Under the pieces are notes generated by a model. The model was not told the origin of the DNA, made no database searches, and worked only from the letters and a program-made list of their open reading frames with translations. From positions 1 to 64,000 of the forward strand of contig JBKBMG010000010.1 of assembly GCA_046295975.1 (NCBI GenBank): a stretch of DNA of 64,000 nt. Direction: 5' to 3'. Position numbers and translations under genes: made by a program. This stretch comes from UBA2357 sp046295975 (GTDB lineage Bacteria; Pseudomonadota; Gammaproteobacteria; Burkholderiales; Rhodocyclaceae). Positions 7,810 through 17,326 of the stretch are shown one piece after another (the first letter of the stretch is position 1; the number at the start of each line of letters is the position of its first letter).

Positions 7810-9807
7810 TCAGCCTTCGATGCGCTGCCCGTAGGTCCACGCCGCGTCACGCCGGCGCTTGGCTTCATACATTGCCTGATCGGCTGCGCCGAGCAGGGCT
7901 TCGACCGACATGCCGTGTTCAGGATAATGCGCGATGCCCACGCTCAGTGTGACGAAATCGATGCGCGCACCCTCGCAGAACAGTGGGACGCGCATTTGCG
8001 CCAGCAATCGCCGGGCCAGCACTTCCGCGCCATTTGCCGGAACGTCACTGAGCAGCACGGTGAACTCATCGCCCCCCAATCGATACAGGCGATCTCGCTC
8101 ACGCAGTTCGCGGCGCAGGCGCGTCGCAATCTCGATGAGCAAAGCGTCCCCGACCGCATGGCCAAAACGGTCATTGACCGCCTTGAAACGATCCAGGTCG
8201 ATGAACAACAGAGCAAAGCGCGAACCGCGCCGCCCTGCCGACTCGATCGCCGCGCCGAGATCCTCGGTAAACGCCTTGCGATTGCCGGTGCCGGTCAGCG
8301 CATCGCGATACGCCAAATCACGCAGCGCGTTCTGCTGCGCCACCTGCTGACTCATGTCCCGCAGAATCCCGCGATAACCGGCAAACCGCCCTTCCGCATC
8401 GCGCATCGGTGTAAGCCGGGCTTCGAAATGCCCCAGACTACCATCGGCGCGTCGGATCCGCCCCGAGAACGTGAGCTGACACGGTGCCCCGCCGCGCCCC
8501 AGCAGTTCGCGAATGCGTTCGGTCTCCGACGCCTCGAGAAAAGTATCCATGTTCCTGCCCACCAGGTCTTCCGGGCGATACCCCAGCAAGCTGCCGATCG
8601 GACGACTACAGGACAACAGCTGGCCGCGTGCATCGATCTCGAAGTAGCCGTCTTCGATGTTGTCCAGAATGGCGCGTTCGCGCGCCTCGCTGTCGGCCAG
8701 CCGCGCCAGCATGCGGTTGAGCGCGCGCGTCAGTGCACCGAGCTCATCCACGCCGTCGTCGGTGAACCTGGCCAGCCGGGCATCGGCAATTGCCTCGATC
8801 TCGGTATTCATGCGGGCGACCCGCCGCAGCACCCAGCGATCCAGCGTGATGAAGGCGATGGCGATCGTCACCGAGGCAACCAACACCGCCACCAGTAGGA
8901 ACAGCCCCACTGCGCGCCGACCGCTTTCCAGCAGCGTACGTGCATGGCCGAGCCTGAACCCCATCGCCTTGTCGGGCGCCTCCTGGTACACCACCATCGC
9001 GGACTGCAAACCGCCTTCCAGCATTCGCGGCGATACCAAGGCCCTGGGCCAGCCGTCCAGGCCCGCACGGGCCGCCACCAGTGGTTCGAACCCGGCATCG
9101 GCGCGAACCGGTGCAAGCAGTTCGACGCTCGGCGCAATCATCGCGCGGATCGTATCGAGCAGACGTGAATCGACGACACGCCCGGCCACGATCACGCCAT
9201 TCGGTGCAGCCGTGGCATCGTTGTTGGTCACCGCCACACCGACCATGAGCAAGGGCACACCTTCGAGCAAGGCGAGGGTCACCACAAAGTAATGCGCATC
9301 CGTACCGAATGCCAGCACGTCGCGCTCACGCATCCAGGCCAGTACGGCCTCGTCCAGGTGGAGGTTTTCGGGTAGCAGATCGATCAGGTCGTGCTCGGGG
9401 TCGACGTGCCGACCAAGGTCGTCAATCAACCAGCGTTCTCCTATGCGCCTGCCGTCAGCGGCGACGTAGACCATGAAGTCCAGACCGAGGTGCGCGATCG
9501 CATCGGAGTTCAGGTTGTCATCGGCGAACGCTGGTTCCTCCGACGCGATGAACCTCATGCTCTCGGACCACCAGGCGTAGTTGCGCGCCACATCGCGCAT
9601 GCGCTTGGCTTCGAGGCGCAGCAGCGTATCCACCCGTACAACGTCGGCCCTCAGCGCCGCCCCGTCGGCAGCGTCGTAGCGGCCCAGCAGGATACGATCC
9701 GAGCCCAGCAGCACTGCGGCCATGGTCAGGAAAAACAAAGGGATGGCCAACCACAGCAGCCGCTTTCGGAGAGTCACTTCGGGAGTCCGGAATCCATGTG
9801 AAGACAC
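7810..9807 (-). CDS. Membrane diguanylate cyclase: CHASE4-HAMP-PAS-GGDEF
   Basis: This predicted inner-membrane enzyme makes c-di-GMP from two GTP. Order along 665 residues: TM helix at about 17-37; a periplasmic sensor of the CHASE4 type (about 45-295, with the conserved YAWWSES stretch); a second TM at about 305-328; HAMP; a PAS domain (about 375-490, starting at AILDNIEDGYFEI); and GGDEF (about 500-660). The active-site motif is intact (LGGDEF near 576). RERD five residues before it is a complete RxxD inhibitory site, so product inhibition is likely. The start is GTG; a second in-frame GTG ten codons later is possible. It is convergent with mutL, 13 bases apart. The ligand of the sensor domain is unknown. 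Confidence 0.9.
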   Translation of the reverse strand: MSSHGFRTPEVTLRKRLLWLAIPLFFLTMAAVLLGSDRILLGRYDAADGAALRADVVRVDTLLRLEAKRMRDVARNYAWWSESMRFIASEEPAFADDNLNSDAIAHLGLDFMVYVAADGRRIGERWLIDDLGRHVDPEHDLIDLLPENLHLDEAVLAWMRERDVLAFGTDAHYFVVTLALLEGVPLLMVGVAVTNNDATAAPNGVIVAGRVVDSRLLDTIRAMIAPSVELLAPVRADAGFEPLVAARAGLDGWPRALVSPRMLEGGLQSAMVVYQEAPDKAMGFRLGHARTLLESGRRAVGLFLLVAVLVASVTIAIAFITLDRWVLRRVARMNTEIEAIADARLARFTDDGVDELGALTRALNRMLARLADSEARERAILDNIEDGYFEIDARGQLLSCSRPIGSLLGYRPEDLVGRNMDTFLEASETERIRELLGRGGAPCQLTFSGRIRRADGSLGHFEARLTPMRDAEGRFAGYRGILRDMSQQVAQQNALRDLAYRDALTGTGNRKAFTEDLGAAIESAGRRGSRFALLFIDLDRFKAVNDRFGHAVGDALLIEIATRLRRELRERDRLYRLGGDEFTVLLSDVPANGAEVLARRLLAQMRVPLFCEGARIDFVTLSVGIAHYPEHGMSVEALLGAADQAMYEAKRRRDAAWTYGQRIEG

Positions 9808-9903
9808 CGCTTTTCGGTGCCCTGACAGGAATTAAGCCCCAAGTGCACGCACTGTCATAGTGCATTCGTCACGAAAGCACCGAAATCGCCATTTACGTCA
9901 AAT

Positions 9904-10485
9904 TCATCGAAAATTGATGACCAGCGCAGCGACGGCGACCAAGCCTACCGTCGCCCATCCAAGCCGGTCTACATAGCGATGCAAGGCAGCCTCCATGCGT
10001 GCCCCACCCAGCGCCATCAGACCGGCGACGAGAAAAAAGCGGGCACCCCGGCCGATCAGCGAGGCCAGGACAAAGGGCAGCAAGGGCATCACCGCCACAC
10101 CGGCGGCAATGGTGAAGATCTTGTAGGGAATCGGCGAGAACCCTGCCAGGAACACCGCCCAGAACCCCCAGCGAGCAAACCAGGCCTGGGCCTCGAGGTA
10201 CTTGCCCCAGTACCGACCGTCGCGAATCAGGGGCTCGATGAGGTCGAAGGCGAACACGCCAATGAAGTAGCCGAACACACCGCCCAGCACCGACGCGATC
10301 GTGGTGATCAGCGCGAAGCGCCAGGCCTTGGCCGGATTGGCGAGACTCATCGGTGCGAGCATGACATCCGGCGGGATCGGAAAAAAGGACGATTCGGCAA
10401 AGCTCAGGCCGCCCAGATACCAGGGGGCACGGCGGTGGCGTGACCAGGTCATCACGCGTGCGTACAACGGAGAGAAGATTTTCAA
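9904..10485 (-). CDS. YqaA/DedA-family (SNARE-associated) inner-membrane protein
   Basis: This 193-residue multi-pass protein belongs to the YqaA branch of the DedA superfamily, thought to act in membrane lipid or proton-motive-force homeostasis. The family signature FFPIPPDVMLAPMSLA is near residue 33. The later GFSPIPYKIFTIAAG segment is the conserved re-entrant loop, and about four hydrophobic helices follow. Family members begin (M)KIFSxLYxRV; here that point is a TTG codon at 10485, which I use. An ATG 13 codons upstream (10524) would give 206 residues and is the alternative. It runs in the same direction as the diguanylate cyclase gene, 96 bases apart. The substrate is unknown. Confidence 0.82.
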   Translation of the reverse strand: MKIFSPLYARVMTWSRHRRAPWYLGGLSFAESSFFPIPPDVMLAPMSLANPAKAWRFALITTIASVLGGVFGYFIGVFAFDLIEPLIRDGRYWGKYLEAQAWFARWGFWAVFLAGFSPIPYKIFTIAAGVAVMPLLPFVLASLIGRGARFFLVAGLMALGGARMEAALHRYVDRLGWATVGLVAVAALVINFR

Positions 10486-10524
10486 GTTGGAAAGATCCGG
10501 AAAATGACGGGTGGGCCGTATCAT

Positions 10525-10829
10525 AACTCGCAGCCAAGGCAGCACCGCGACACGCAGGACTCGGATACACATTACGCGCAGCGCACACCACGCCCTTCGG
10601 TCACCCTCCCATGCAACCGGGTGGCAGAACGTGCTGCCGCCGCGAACGCCATGGTTTACACTTCCGGGGGCCATTGCAGCACGGATGCGGGTTGTGCATG
10701 GGCCGCGACATGCATCTTGCCGGCGCGGAACGACCAGCCCGTCCGGCCCACAGGGCCACCCCCAACGTCCGAGACGCGGCGCCCCCCATTGCACCCTCTT
10801 AGGCCCGACGCCACTCAAGGATTGAGCAG
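10525..10829. other. Intergenic region between yqaA and the second diguanylate cyclase gene
   Basis: This 305-base divergent spacer holds no ORF I can support. It should contain the promoters of both flanking genes, but no clear -35/-10 pair is visible. An imperfect palindrome, TGCATG (10695-10700) and CATGCA (10709-10714), is the only notable motif. A good ribosome site, AAGGATTGAGCAG, precedes the rightward gene. Confidence 0.5.
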
Positions 10830-12560
10830 ATGAAGCGCAGCGGTTCCCTCTCGCTCGGACTGGTGCTGACCGTACCCTACGTGTTGCTGGTGATCGCGCT
10901 GGCCGTCGCCATCGGCGTGCTCTCCTACCACTCCGGCAGCCGCGGCATCGCGATGGTGTCGGAACAGTTGCTGCGCGAAGCAGTCGGCCGCATCGGCCAG
11001 GCCATAGACCGTCACATCGTCGGATCGGGCGCGGTGCTGGAAACCGCGTTTCCCACCGGCATGCCGGCGCCACCGACCATAGAGTCCGATTTCGAGAACC
11101 TGCGCACCCGCTTCTGGATCGCCACCTCGCTGCACCTCGACCCGAACAACTACGTCTACTACGGCAACGAGGCGGGACAGGGCCTGGGCCTGTTCCGCCC
11201 CTCGCTCGCCGAAGGGCAGTTACGGATGAAGCTGCGGGCCGACGAACGGCGCGCCTATTACCGTTTCGAAGGCATAGACGGTGCCCTGGATTTCCTCTTT
11301 CGCGAGCAACGCCTGTTCGACCCGCGCACCCGCCCCTGGTACGAATACGGCAAGCAATACCCCGGCCATACCTGGACCTCGGTCTATATCGACTTCGGCA
11401 CGCGCGAACTGGTGGCCACCCGGGCACGCCGGGTGTTGTCGTTGGGCGGAGACTTCGAAGGGGTAGTGGCAACCGACGTGTCGCTCAAGGCGCTCAACGA
11501 TTTCGTCGGCAACCTGCACGTATCGACCAACGGCGTGGCCTTCATCATTGAGCCCGACGGCAACCTCATCGCCTCCTCCGGCAGCCGCAACGTGCTGCAA
11601 CTGGAGGACGGCAGCTATACCCGCGTCAGCGCCGGAGACAGTGGCCATTGGCTGGTCACCGCCACTTATGAGCAGATTCGAGACGCACTCGAACCCGGCA
11701 CGCTGCCGCATTCCCCGATGATGGTCAGCTTTGTCGCCGATAACGGCGAATCCATCCATGCCGCTTTCGATCGGGTGAAGGACGACGCCGGGCTGGAGTG
11801 GATCACCGTGGTGGCGATGCCACGGCGCGACTTCATGGCCGGCGTGACGGCCAATGCCAACCAGACGGTCATGCTGGGCTCGCTCGCGGTGCTGCTTGCG
11901 GTCGGCATCGGGCTGGCGATTCTCGTTTGGGTGACGCGCGACCTGCAGCGTCTGTCGGACGCCGCGCGCAAGGTCGGAGAAGGCGATTTCGACGCCCCCG
12001 TGGGCATCCGCAGGCGCGACGAAATCGGCGACCTCGCGCGCAGCTTCGAGCGCATGCAGCATCGCCTGAGCACCGACGAGCTCACCGGCCTGCTCAATCG
12101 CGAAGCGTTCATGCAACACCTGCGCAAGCGCATCGACACCTACCGCAACGACCGGCGCAAGAAACGGCTGGCCGTGCTGTTCGTCGACCTCAACCGTTTC
12201 AAGACCGTGAACGACCGTTTCGGCCATGATGCCGGCGACCAGGCCCTGAAGGAAGTCGCGCAAAGACTGCGCCAGAGCATACGTACTGGCGACCTGATCG
12301 CCCGCTACGCCGGTGACGAGTTCGTGGTACTGGCCGAGGACATCGACGCCCGCGACGCAGTCACCCGTATTCGTGAGAACATCGCCACCCGGCTGGACGC
12401 TCCACTGGCCTCGCTGGAACAGGCCAACGAACCTGTAAGCGTGGGCGCGGCAGTCGGCGTGGCGATCTTTCCCGACGATGGCGACAATGCTGAAACCCTG
12501 GTCAAACTCGCCGACCGCGACATGTACACCGACAAGAACGAGAGCGAAAGCCCGACGTGA
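10830..12560 (+). CDS. Membrane diguanylate cyclase: Cache-HAMP-GGDEF
   Basis: This 576-residue inner-membrane c-di-GMP synthase has a TM helix at about 10-32 and a large periplasmic double-Cache-like sensor (about 35-345) that includes RTRPWYEYGKQ, a motif typical of dCache_1 domains. A second TM (about 350-372), HAMP (to about 425) and a GGDEF domain follow. The active-site motif reads YAGDEF near residue 494: the first Gly is Ala, a substitution tolerated in many active cyclases. RTGD five residues upstream preserves the RxxD inhibitory site. Small amino or carboxylic acids are usual dCache ligands, but the ligand here is not predictable. miaA follows after 96 bases. Confidence 0.9.
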   Translation: MKRSGSLSLGLVLTVPYVLLVIALAVAIGVLSYHSGSRGIAMVSEQLLREAVGRIGQAIDRHIVGSGAVLETAFPTGMPAPPTIESDFENLRTRFWIATSLHLDPNNYVYYGNEAGQGLGLFRPSLAEGQLRMKLRADERRAYYRFEGIDGALDFLFREQRLFDPRTRPWYEYGKQYPGHTWTSVYIDFGTRELVATRARRVLSLGGDFEGVVATDVSLKALNDFVGNLHVSTNGVAFIIEPDGNLIASSGSRNVLQLEDGSYTRVSAGDSGHWLVTATYEQIRDALEPGTLPHSPMMVSFVADNGESIHAAFDRVKDDAGLEWITVVAMPRRDFMAGVTANANQTVMLGSLAVLLAVGIGLAILVWVTRDLQRLSDAARKVGEGDFDAPVGIRRRDEIGDLARSFERMQHRLSTDELTGLLNREAFMQHLRKRIDTYRNDRRKKRLAVLFVDLNRFKTVNDRFGHDAGDQALKEVAQRLRQSIRTGDLIARYAGDEFVVLAEDIDARDAVTRIRENIATRLDAPLASLEQANEPVSVGAAVGVAIFPDDGDNAETLVKLADRDMYTDKNESESPT

Positions 12561-12656
12561 CGCTCGGGTTTATCGCTTCCGCAGCCCCTGCGGCCTTGCC
12601 CCACCAACACGTTCGCGTCCGCTGCTCCGACCGCCTCGCACCCGCCCACTGCGCAC

Positions 12657-13652
12657 ATGCCCGACACCTCTTCTCCCGCAACGCCACACCTGCTTCCGCC
12701 CCCACCCGCATTGCTGTTGCTCGGCCCGACCGCCAGTGGCAAGACGGCCTGTGCACTGGCGCTTGCCGCTTCGCTGCCGGTGGAAATCATCAGTGTGGAT
12801 TCGGCACTGGTGTATCGCGACATGGACATCGGTACCGCCAAACCCACGCCGGAAGAACGCGCAGCCTGCCCGCACCACCTGATCGACGTCGTCACGCCCG
12901 AGGAGACCTATTCGGCCGCACGATTCGTTGCCGATGCCTTGCGGCTGATGGACGACATCACCGCGCGCGGCCGCATTCCACTGCTTGCCGGAGGCACGAT
13001 GCTGTATTTCAAGGCCTTGCGCGACGGTCTGTCCGATCTGCCGCAGGCCGATGCCAACCTGCGCGAGATGATCGACCACGACGCCGCGCGACTTGGCTGG
13101 CCCGCACTGCATGCCGAACTGGCGCGCCTCGATCCGGATGCCGCTGCCCGGCTCAATCCCAACGACGCGCAGCGCATTCAGCGCGCACTCGAAGTCGTCC
13201 GCCTGACCGGGCGCCCATTGCACGAGAGCTATGCGCGCGAAGGCACGCAGACCACCGGTCATAGACTGATCGCGATCGGCCTGGCTCCGTCGGACCGGAG
13301 CGTGCTGCACCGGCGAATCGAGCAGCGCTTCGACCAGATGCTGGCCACCGGCCTGGTGGATGAAGTCGCCGAACTGCGCCGCCGCTACCGTCTCGACGTC
13401 GGACTACCGTCGATGCGTTGCGTCGGCTACCGTCAGATCTGGTCCTATCTGGACGGCAGCGACGATCTGCCCGGTGCGCGATTCAAGGGCATCGCTGCCA
13501 CGCGCCAGCTCGCCAAGCGCCAACTCACCTGGCAACGCCAGTTCCGCGAGCACTGGACAGAATTGGTGGAACTCGACTGCCTGCGCCCCGACCTGGAAAC
13601 GGCGGTGCAGACCTACGCGCGGCAGGCGCTGGATTCGCCGCCCGATCGCTGA
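12657..13652 (+). CDS. miaA: tRNA dimethylallyltransferase
   Basis: MiaA attaches a dimethylallyl group to A37 of tRNAs that read UNN codons. The 331-residue protein has a Walker A loop GPTASGKT at 23-30, the substrate Asp/Thr segment SVDSALVYRDMDIGTAKP, the PHHLIDV motif and the late GLPSMRCVGYRQIW signature. Length agrees with the family. In many betaproteobacteria miaA lies near mutL, as it does here with only the cyclase gene and yqaA between. No hfq follows. Confidence 0.96.
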   Translation: MPDTSSPATPHLLPPPPALLLLGPTASGKTACALALAASLPVEIISVDSALVYRDMDIGTAKPTPEERAACPHHLIDVVTPEETYSAARFVADALRLMDDITARGRIPLLAGGTMLYFKALRDGLSDLPQADANLREMIDHDAARLGWPALHAELARLDPDAAARLNPNDAQRIQRALEVVRLTGRPLHESYAREGTQTTGHRLIAIGLAPSDRSVLHRRIEQRFDQMLATGLVDEVAELRRRYRLDVGLPSMRCVGYRQIWSYLDGSDDLPGARFKGIAATRQLAKRQLTWQRQFREHWTELVELDCLRPDLETAVQTYARQALDSPPDR

Positions 13653-13703
13653 GCAGTTGACGACAACATGCATGCACCGCCGTGCGCGATACCGGCTGCC
13701 ACA

Positions 13704-14141
13704 TCACACCACGCTTCTCAACCTGGCCGCGTAGGCCTCCAGCGTGTCAAAAGGCGGATTCTTGCGCGGCCAGGACAGCGCAATGCCGTCCTCGCCGTGG
13801 CGGGGCACCACATGCAGGTGAAAATGAAACACCGTCTGATCGCCCTCCCTGCCGTTCGCCTGAAGCAGCGTCAGCCCGGGCGGATCGAAGGCGGCGCGCA
13901 CCCCCAGGGCGACCCGCTGGGCCGTCTGCATCGCGGCTGCCGCTTCCTCCGGCGTGAGATCGAACAAGGTTGCCGCATGGCGCTTCACCGCCACCAGAAC
14001 GTGCCCGGGGTTGACTTGGCCGATGTCCATGAAGGCGAGCGTGAGCGCATCTTCGTACACCCGCGCCGCGGGGATCTCGCCCGCGATCAGGCGGCAGAAA
14101 ATGCACTGCCCGGGGGGCGACGTATCGACGAACATCGGCAT
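13704..14141 (-). CDS. HIT-family nucleotide hydrolase/transferase
   Basis: This is a 145-residue histidine-triad protein. The active-site run is HFHLHVVPRH near residues 103-112, where the middle His attacks the alpha phosphate. The N-terminal CIFCRLIAGEIPAARVYED with a C-x2-C pair is the usual HIT start, and GHVLVAVKRHA follows. The family hydrolyses nucleoside phosphoramidates and dinucleoside polyphosphates; the natural substrate is not known. It is convergent with miaA (51 bases) and codirectional with the RND genes. Confidence 0.9.
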   Translation of the reverse strand: MPMFVDTSPPGQCIFCRLIAGEIPAARVYEDALTLAFMDIGQVNPGHVLVAVKRHAATLFDLTPEEAAAAMQTAQRVALGVRAAFDPPGLTLLQANGREGDQTVFHFHLHVVPRHGEDGIALSWPRKNPPFDTLEAYAARLRSVV

Positions 14142-14241
14142 GAATCGGTCTCCTGCTGTTCTTGTGGTTGAGCATTGCGCCAGCGCTCGTGCTCATCCGC
14201 GCGGCCGCCCCGCTCTGGCGAATGCGAACAGGCCCCAGGTC

Positions 14242-17200
14242 TTACACCGGATGCGCGGCGGCGTCGTGCTCGTCGATTGTCTCGCGCTCGCGCCGGGCGA
14301 GCAACGAATAGACGGTGGGCACCACAAACAAGGTAAAGAAGGTGCCCAGGGTCAGTCCGCCGACGATGACCCAGCCGATCTGTGCGCGGCTCTCGGCACC
14401 GGCGCCCGTCGACAGCGCGAGCGGCACCGCGCCCAGCACCATCGCCCCCGTCGTCATCAGAATCGGCCGCAGGCGCAGCACCGAAGCCTGCACCAGCGCC
14501 TCGTGCAGCGCCGCGCCGCGGTCGCGCAACTGGTTGGCGAACTCCACGATCAGAATGCCATGCTTGGTGATCAGGCCGACCAGCGTGATCAGGCCGATCT
14601 GGCTGTACACGTTCAGGGTGCCGCCGGTGAAATAGAGTGCGGCCAGCGCCCCGGTCATGGACAGCGGCACCGTCAGCATGATGATGAACGGATCGCGGAA
14701 ACTCTCGAACTGCGCCGCCAGCACAAGATAGATGAAGGCCAGCGCCAGCACGAAGGTCAGCGCGAGGCTGGCCGAGCTGTTGCGGAACTCGCGCGACTGG
14801 CCGTCATAGTCGGTCGAATAGCCCTGCGGGAGGATGCGGGCGGCGGTCTCGTCCATCCACGCCAGCGCCTCGCCCAGCGAGTAGCCGGGCGCGAGGTTGG
14901 CCGACAGCGCGACCGCTCGGCGCAGGCCGAAATGGTTGAGTTCGCGCGGGCTCACCGTCTCGCTCACGGTGAGCAGCGAAGCCAGCGGCACCATCTCGCC
15001 ACTGCGCGCACGCACAAAGATGTCGCGAATGTCGTGGGGGTCGCTGCGATTGGCGGCTTCGACCTGCACGATCACGTCGTACTGCTCGCCGTCCTGCTTG
15101 TAGCGGGTCACCTGCCGGCCGCCGAGCATGGTCTCCAGCGTCCGACCGACCACATCCACCGGCACGCCCAGATCGGACGCGCGGTCACGGTCCACCTCAA
15201 CCGCAAGTTCCGGCAGCGTCAGCTTGAGGTCGCTGTCGGGCGAGACGAAACCCGGGTTGCCGCGCATCGCCTCGAGCATGAGATCGCTGTATAGCGCCAG
15301 GGACTCGTAGGTGTCGGACGAGGCGACCACGAAGCTCACCGGCCGTGAGCGCGCGCTCTGGCCGAAGGCCGCCGGCATCACCGCGAAGGCCTGCACACCC
15401 GGAATGTCGCGCAGACGCGGTTGCAACTCGGCGGCGATGTCGGTTGCGCCACGGTCGCGTTCGGACCAGTCGGTGAACCCGACGAAGGAGATGCCTTGCG
15501 ATACGGTCGGATTTCCAGTCACCACGAAATAACGATCAACATCCGCGGTAGTGGCGTAGGTCTCCTCGATCTGCTGGGCGTAGCGGACCATATAGTCAAT
15601 GGTGGCGCCCTCGGGGCCGGAGAAGATGCCGATTACACGCCCCCTGTCCTCCAACGGCGCGAGTTCCGACTTGAGCTGCCCCAGCAGCACCACCGAGCTA
15701 CCGGCCACCAGGACGAATACCAGCATCACCAGCCAGCGCAGCTTCAGCGAGGCGACCAGCACCGCCCGGTAAGCCTTGGTGAGTGCATCGAGAAAGCCCT
15801 CGATCGCGTTGTAGACCCGGCCATGGCGCTTCTCATGTCTGAGGAGCTTGGAACACATCATCGGCGACAGCGTCAGCGCGACGAAACCGGACACCAGCAC
15901 CGCCCCAGCCAGGGTCAGCGCAAACTCGGTGAACAGCCGGCCGGTGCGCCCGGTCATGAAGGCGACCGGTGCATACACCGCGGCCAGCGTGATGGTCATC
16001 GCAATCACCGCGAAAGCGATCTCGCGCGCACCGCGGAACGCGGCCGCCACTGGTGCCATGCCCTCCTCGATGTGGCGGTAGATGTTCTCCAGCACCACGA
16101 TCGCATCGTCCACCACCAGGCCGATCGCAAGCACCATTGCCAGCAGCGTGAGCGTATTGATCGAGAAACCGAGCACATACATGATGGTGAAGGCGCCCAC
16201 CAGCGAAACCGGAATGGTCACCAGTGGCACCAGCATCGCCCGCCAGTTGCGGAGGAAGAAGAAACACACCAGCGCGACCAGGATCACCGCCTCCCAGATG
16301 GTGGCGAACACCGCGGCGATCGAGCGCTCGATGAACACCGTGGTGTCGTTGGCGATGGTCATCGTCATGCCTTCCGGCAATTCCTCGCGCAGGCGTGGCA
16401 GCATCTCGACGAGCCCGGCCTTGAGGTCCAGCGGGTTGGCCGTCGCCTGCTTGATCAGACCGATCGAAATCGCCGGATTGCCCATGAAGCGCACCGACGT
16501 GCGCTCGCTGGCCGCTCCCACCTCGACGCGCCCCACGTCGCGAATCCGCACCGGGTAGCCGTCCGGTCCGCTGGGCTGGCGCACCACCACCGCCTCGAAA
16601 GCCTCGGGATCGGCCAGATCGGTGCGGGCCACCACCGCGAATTCGCGCCGCTGGCTCTCGATCCGCCCGGCCGGCAGCTCGACGTTCTGACGTCGGATGG
16701 CATCCTCCACGTCCTGCGCGGTGAGCCCGTGGGCGGCCAGCCGGTCGCGCTCCAGCCATACACGCATGGAGTAGCGGCGCTCGCCGAACAGACGCGCATC
16801 GGCCGCCCCCGGCAAGGTCTGCAGGCGCGGCTTGATGACCCGGTTGGCAATGTCGGTCATCTCCATCGGATCGTGCCGGTCAGACGCGAAGGCCAGCCAG
16901 ATGATCGGGCTGGCGTCGGCCTCCACCTTGGCGATCACCGGTTCGTCGACGTCGTCGGGCAAGCGCTGGCGCACCCGCGAGACGCGGTCTCGCACATCGG
17001 CCGCGGCACTGTCGGCATCGCGCTCGATACGAAAGCGCACCGTGATCTGGCTGCGCTCCTGGCGGCTGATCGAGGAAATCACGTCCACCCCCTCGATGCC
17101 CGCGAGCGAATCCTCCAGCGGCTTGGTGACCTGCGACTCGATGATCTCGGCACTCGCACCGCTGTAGCGCGTATCCACGGTCACCACCGGTTCGTCGATG

Positions 17201-17316
17201 TTGGGATACTCGCGCACGCTCAGCTTGGTGTATGACACCAGTCCGACCAGCAGGACCATCAGCGACAGCACGGTGGCGAACACCGGCCGTTTGATGCAGG
17301 TATCGGAGACGATCAT
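14242..17316 (-). CDS. RND-family multidrug/organic efflux permease
   Basis: This 1024-residue inner-membrane proton antiporter is of the AcrB/MexB/hydrophobe-amphiphile efflux type. It opens with MIVSDTCIKRPVFATVLSL and has the conserved YPNIDEPVVTV strand. Two TM bundles are each preceded by a large periplasmic loop. The paired aspartates of the proton relay are in GLVVDDAIVVLE (TM4). The start at 17316 follows GAGGGCGG as ribosome site; a start 30 bases earlier would run into the adaptor gene. The adaptor gene ends 10 bases upstream, so the two form a co-translated pump. No outer-membrane channel gene is adjacent, so a TolC-like protein must come from elsewhere. The substrate is unknown. 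Confidence 0.93.
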   Translation of the reverse strand: MIVSDTCIKRPVFATVLSLMVLLVGLVSYTKLSVREYPNIDEPVVTVDTRYSGASAEIIESQVTKPLEDSLAGIEGVDVISSISRQERSQITVRFRIERDADSAAADVRDRVSRVRQRLPDDVDEPVIAKVEADASPIIWLAFASDRHDPMEMTDIANRVIKPRLQTLPGAADARLFGERRYSMRVWLERDRLAAHGLTAQDVEDAIRRQNVELPAGRIESQRREFAVVARTDLADPEAFEAVVVRQPSGPDGYPVRIRDVGRVEVGAASERTSVRFMGNPAISIGLIKQATANPLDLKAGLVEMLPRLREELPEGMTMTIANDTTVFIERSIAAVFATIWEAVILVALVCFFFLRNWRAMLVPLVTIPVSLVGAFTIMYVLGFSINTLTLLAMVLAIGLVVDDAIVVLENIYRHIEEGMAPVAAAFRGAREIAFAVIAMTITLAAVYAPVAFMTGRTGRLFTEFALTLAGAVLVSGFVALTLSPMMCSKLLRHEKRHGRVYNAIEGFLDALTKAYRAVLVASLKLRWLVMLVFVLVAGSSVVLLGQLKSELAPLEDRGRVIGIFSGPEGATIDYMVRYAQQIEETYATTADVDRYFVVTGNPTVSQGISFVGFTDWSERDRGATDIAAELQPRLRDIPGVQAFAVMPAAFGQSARSRPVSFVVASSDTYESLALYSDLMLEAMRGNPGFVSPDSDLKLTLPELAVEVDRDRASDLGVPVDVVGRTLETMLGGRQVTRYKQDGEQYDVIVQVEAANRSDPHDIRDIFVRARSGEMVPLASLLTVSETVSPRELNHFGLRRAVALSANLAPGYSLGEALAWMDETAARILPQGYSTDYDGQSREFRNSSASLALTFVLALAFIYLVLAAQFESFRDPFIIMLTVPLSMTGALAALYFTGGTLNVYSQIGLITLVGLITKHGILIVEFANQLRDRGAALHEALVQASVLRLRPILMTTGAMVLGAVPLALSTGAGAESRAQIGWVIVGGLTLGTFFTLFVVPTVYSLLARRERETIDEHDAAAHPV

Positions 17317-17326
17317 CGGTCCGCCC

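Noticed and set aside
9904..11472. 522-codon minus-strand frame with a long Arg-rich N-terminal part ahead of yqaA
   Set aside because: The first 330 codons are antisense to the Cache-GGDEF gene and non-coding spacer; only the last 193 codons match the family.
15421..17235. 604-codon plus-strand frame over the RND permease gene
   Set aside because: Antisense shadow of an unmistakable RND transporter; Gln/His/Arg-rich with no motif.
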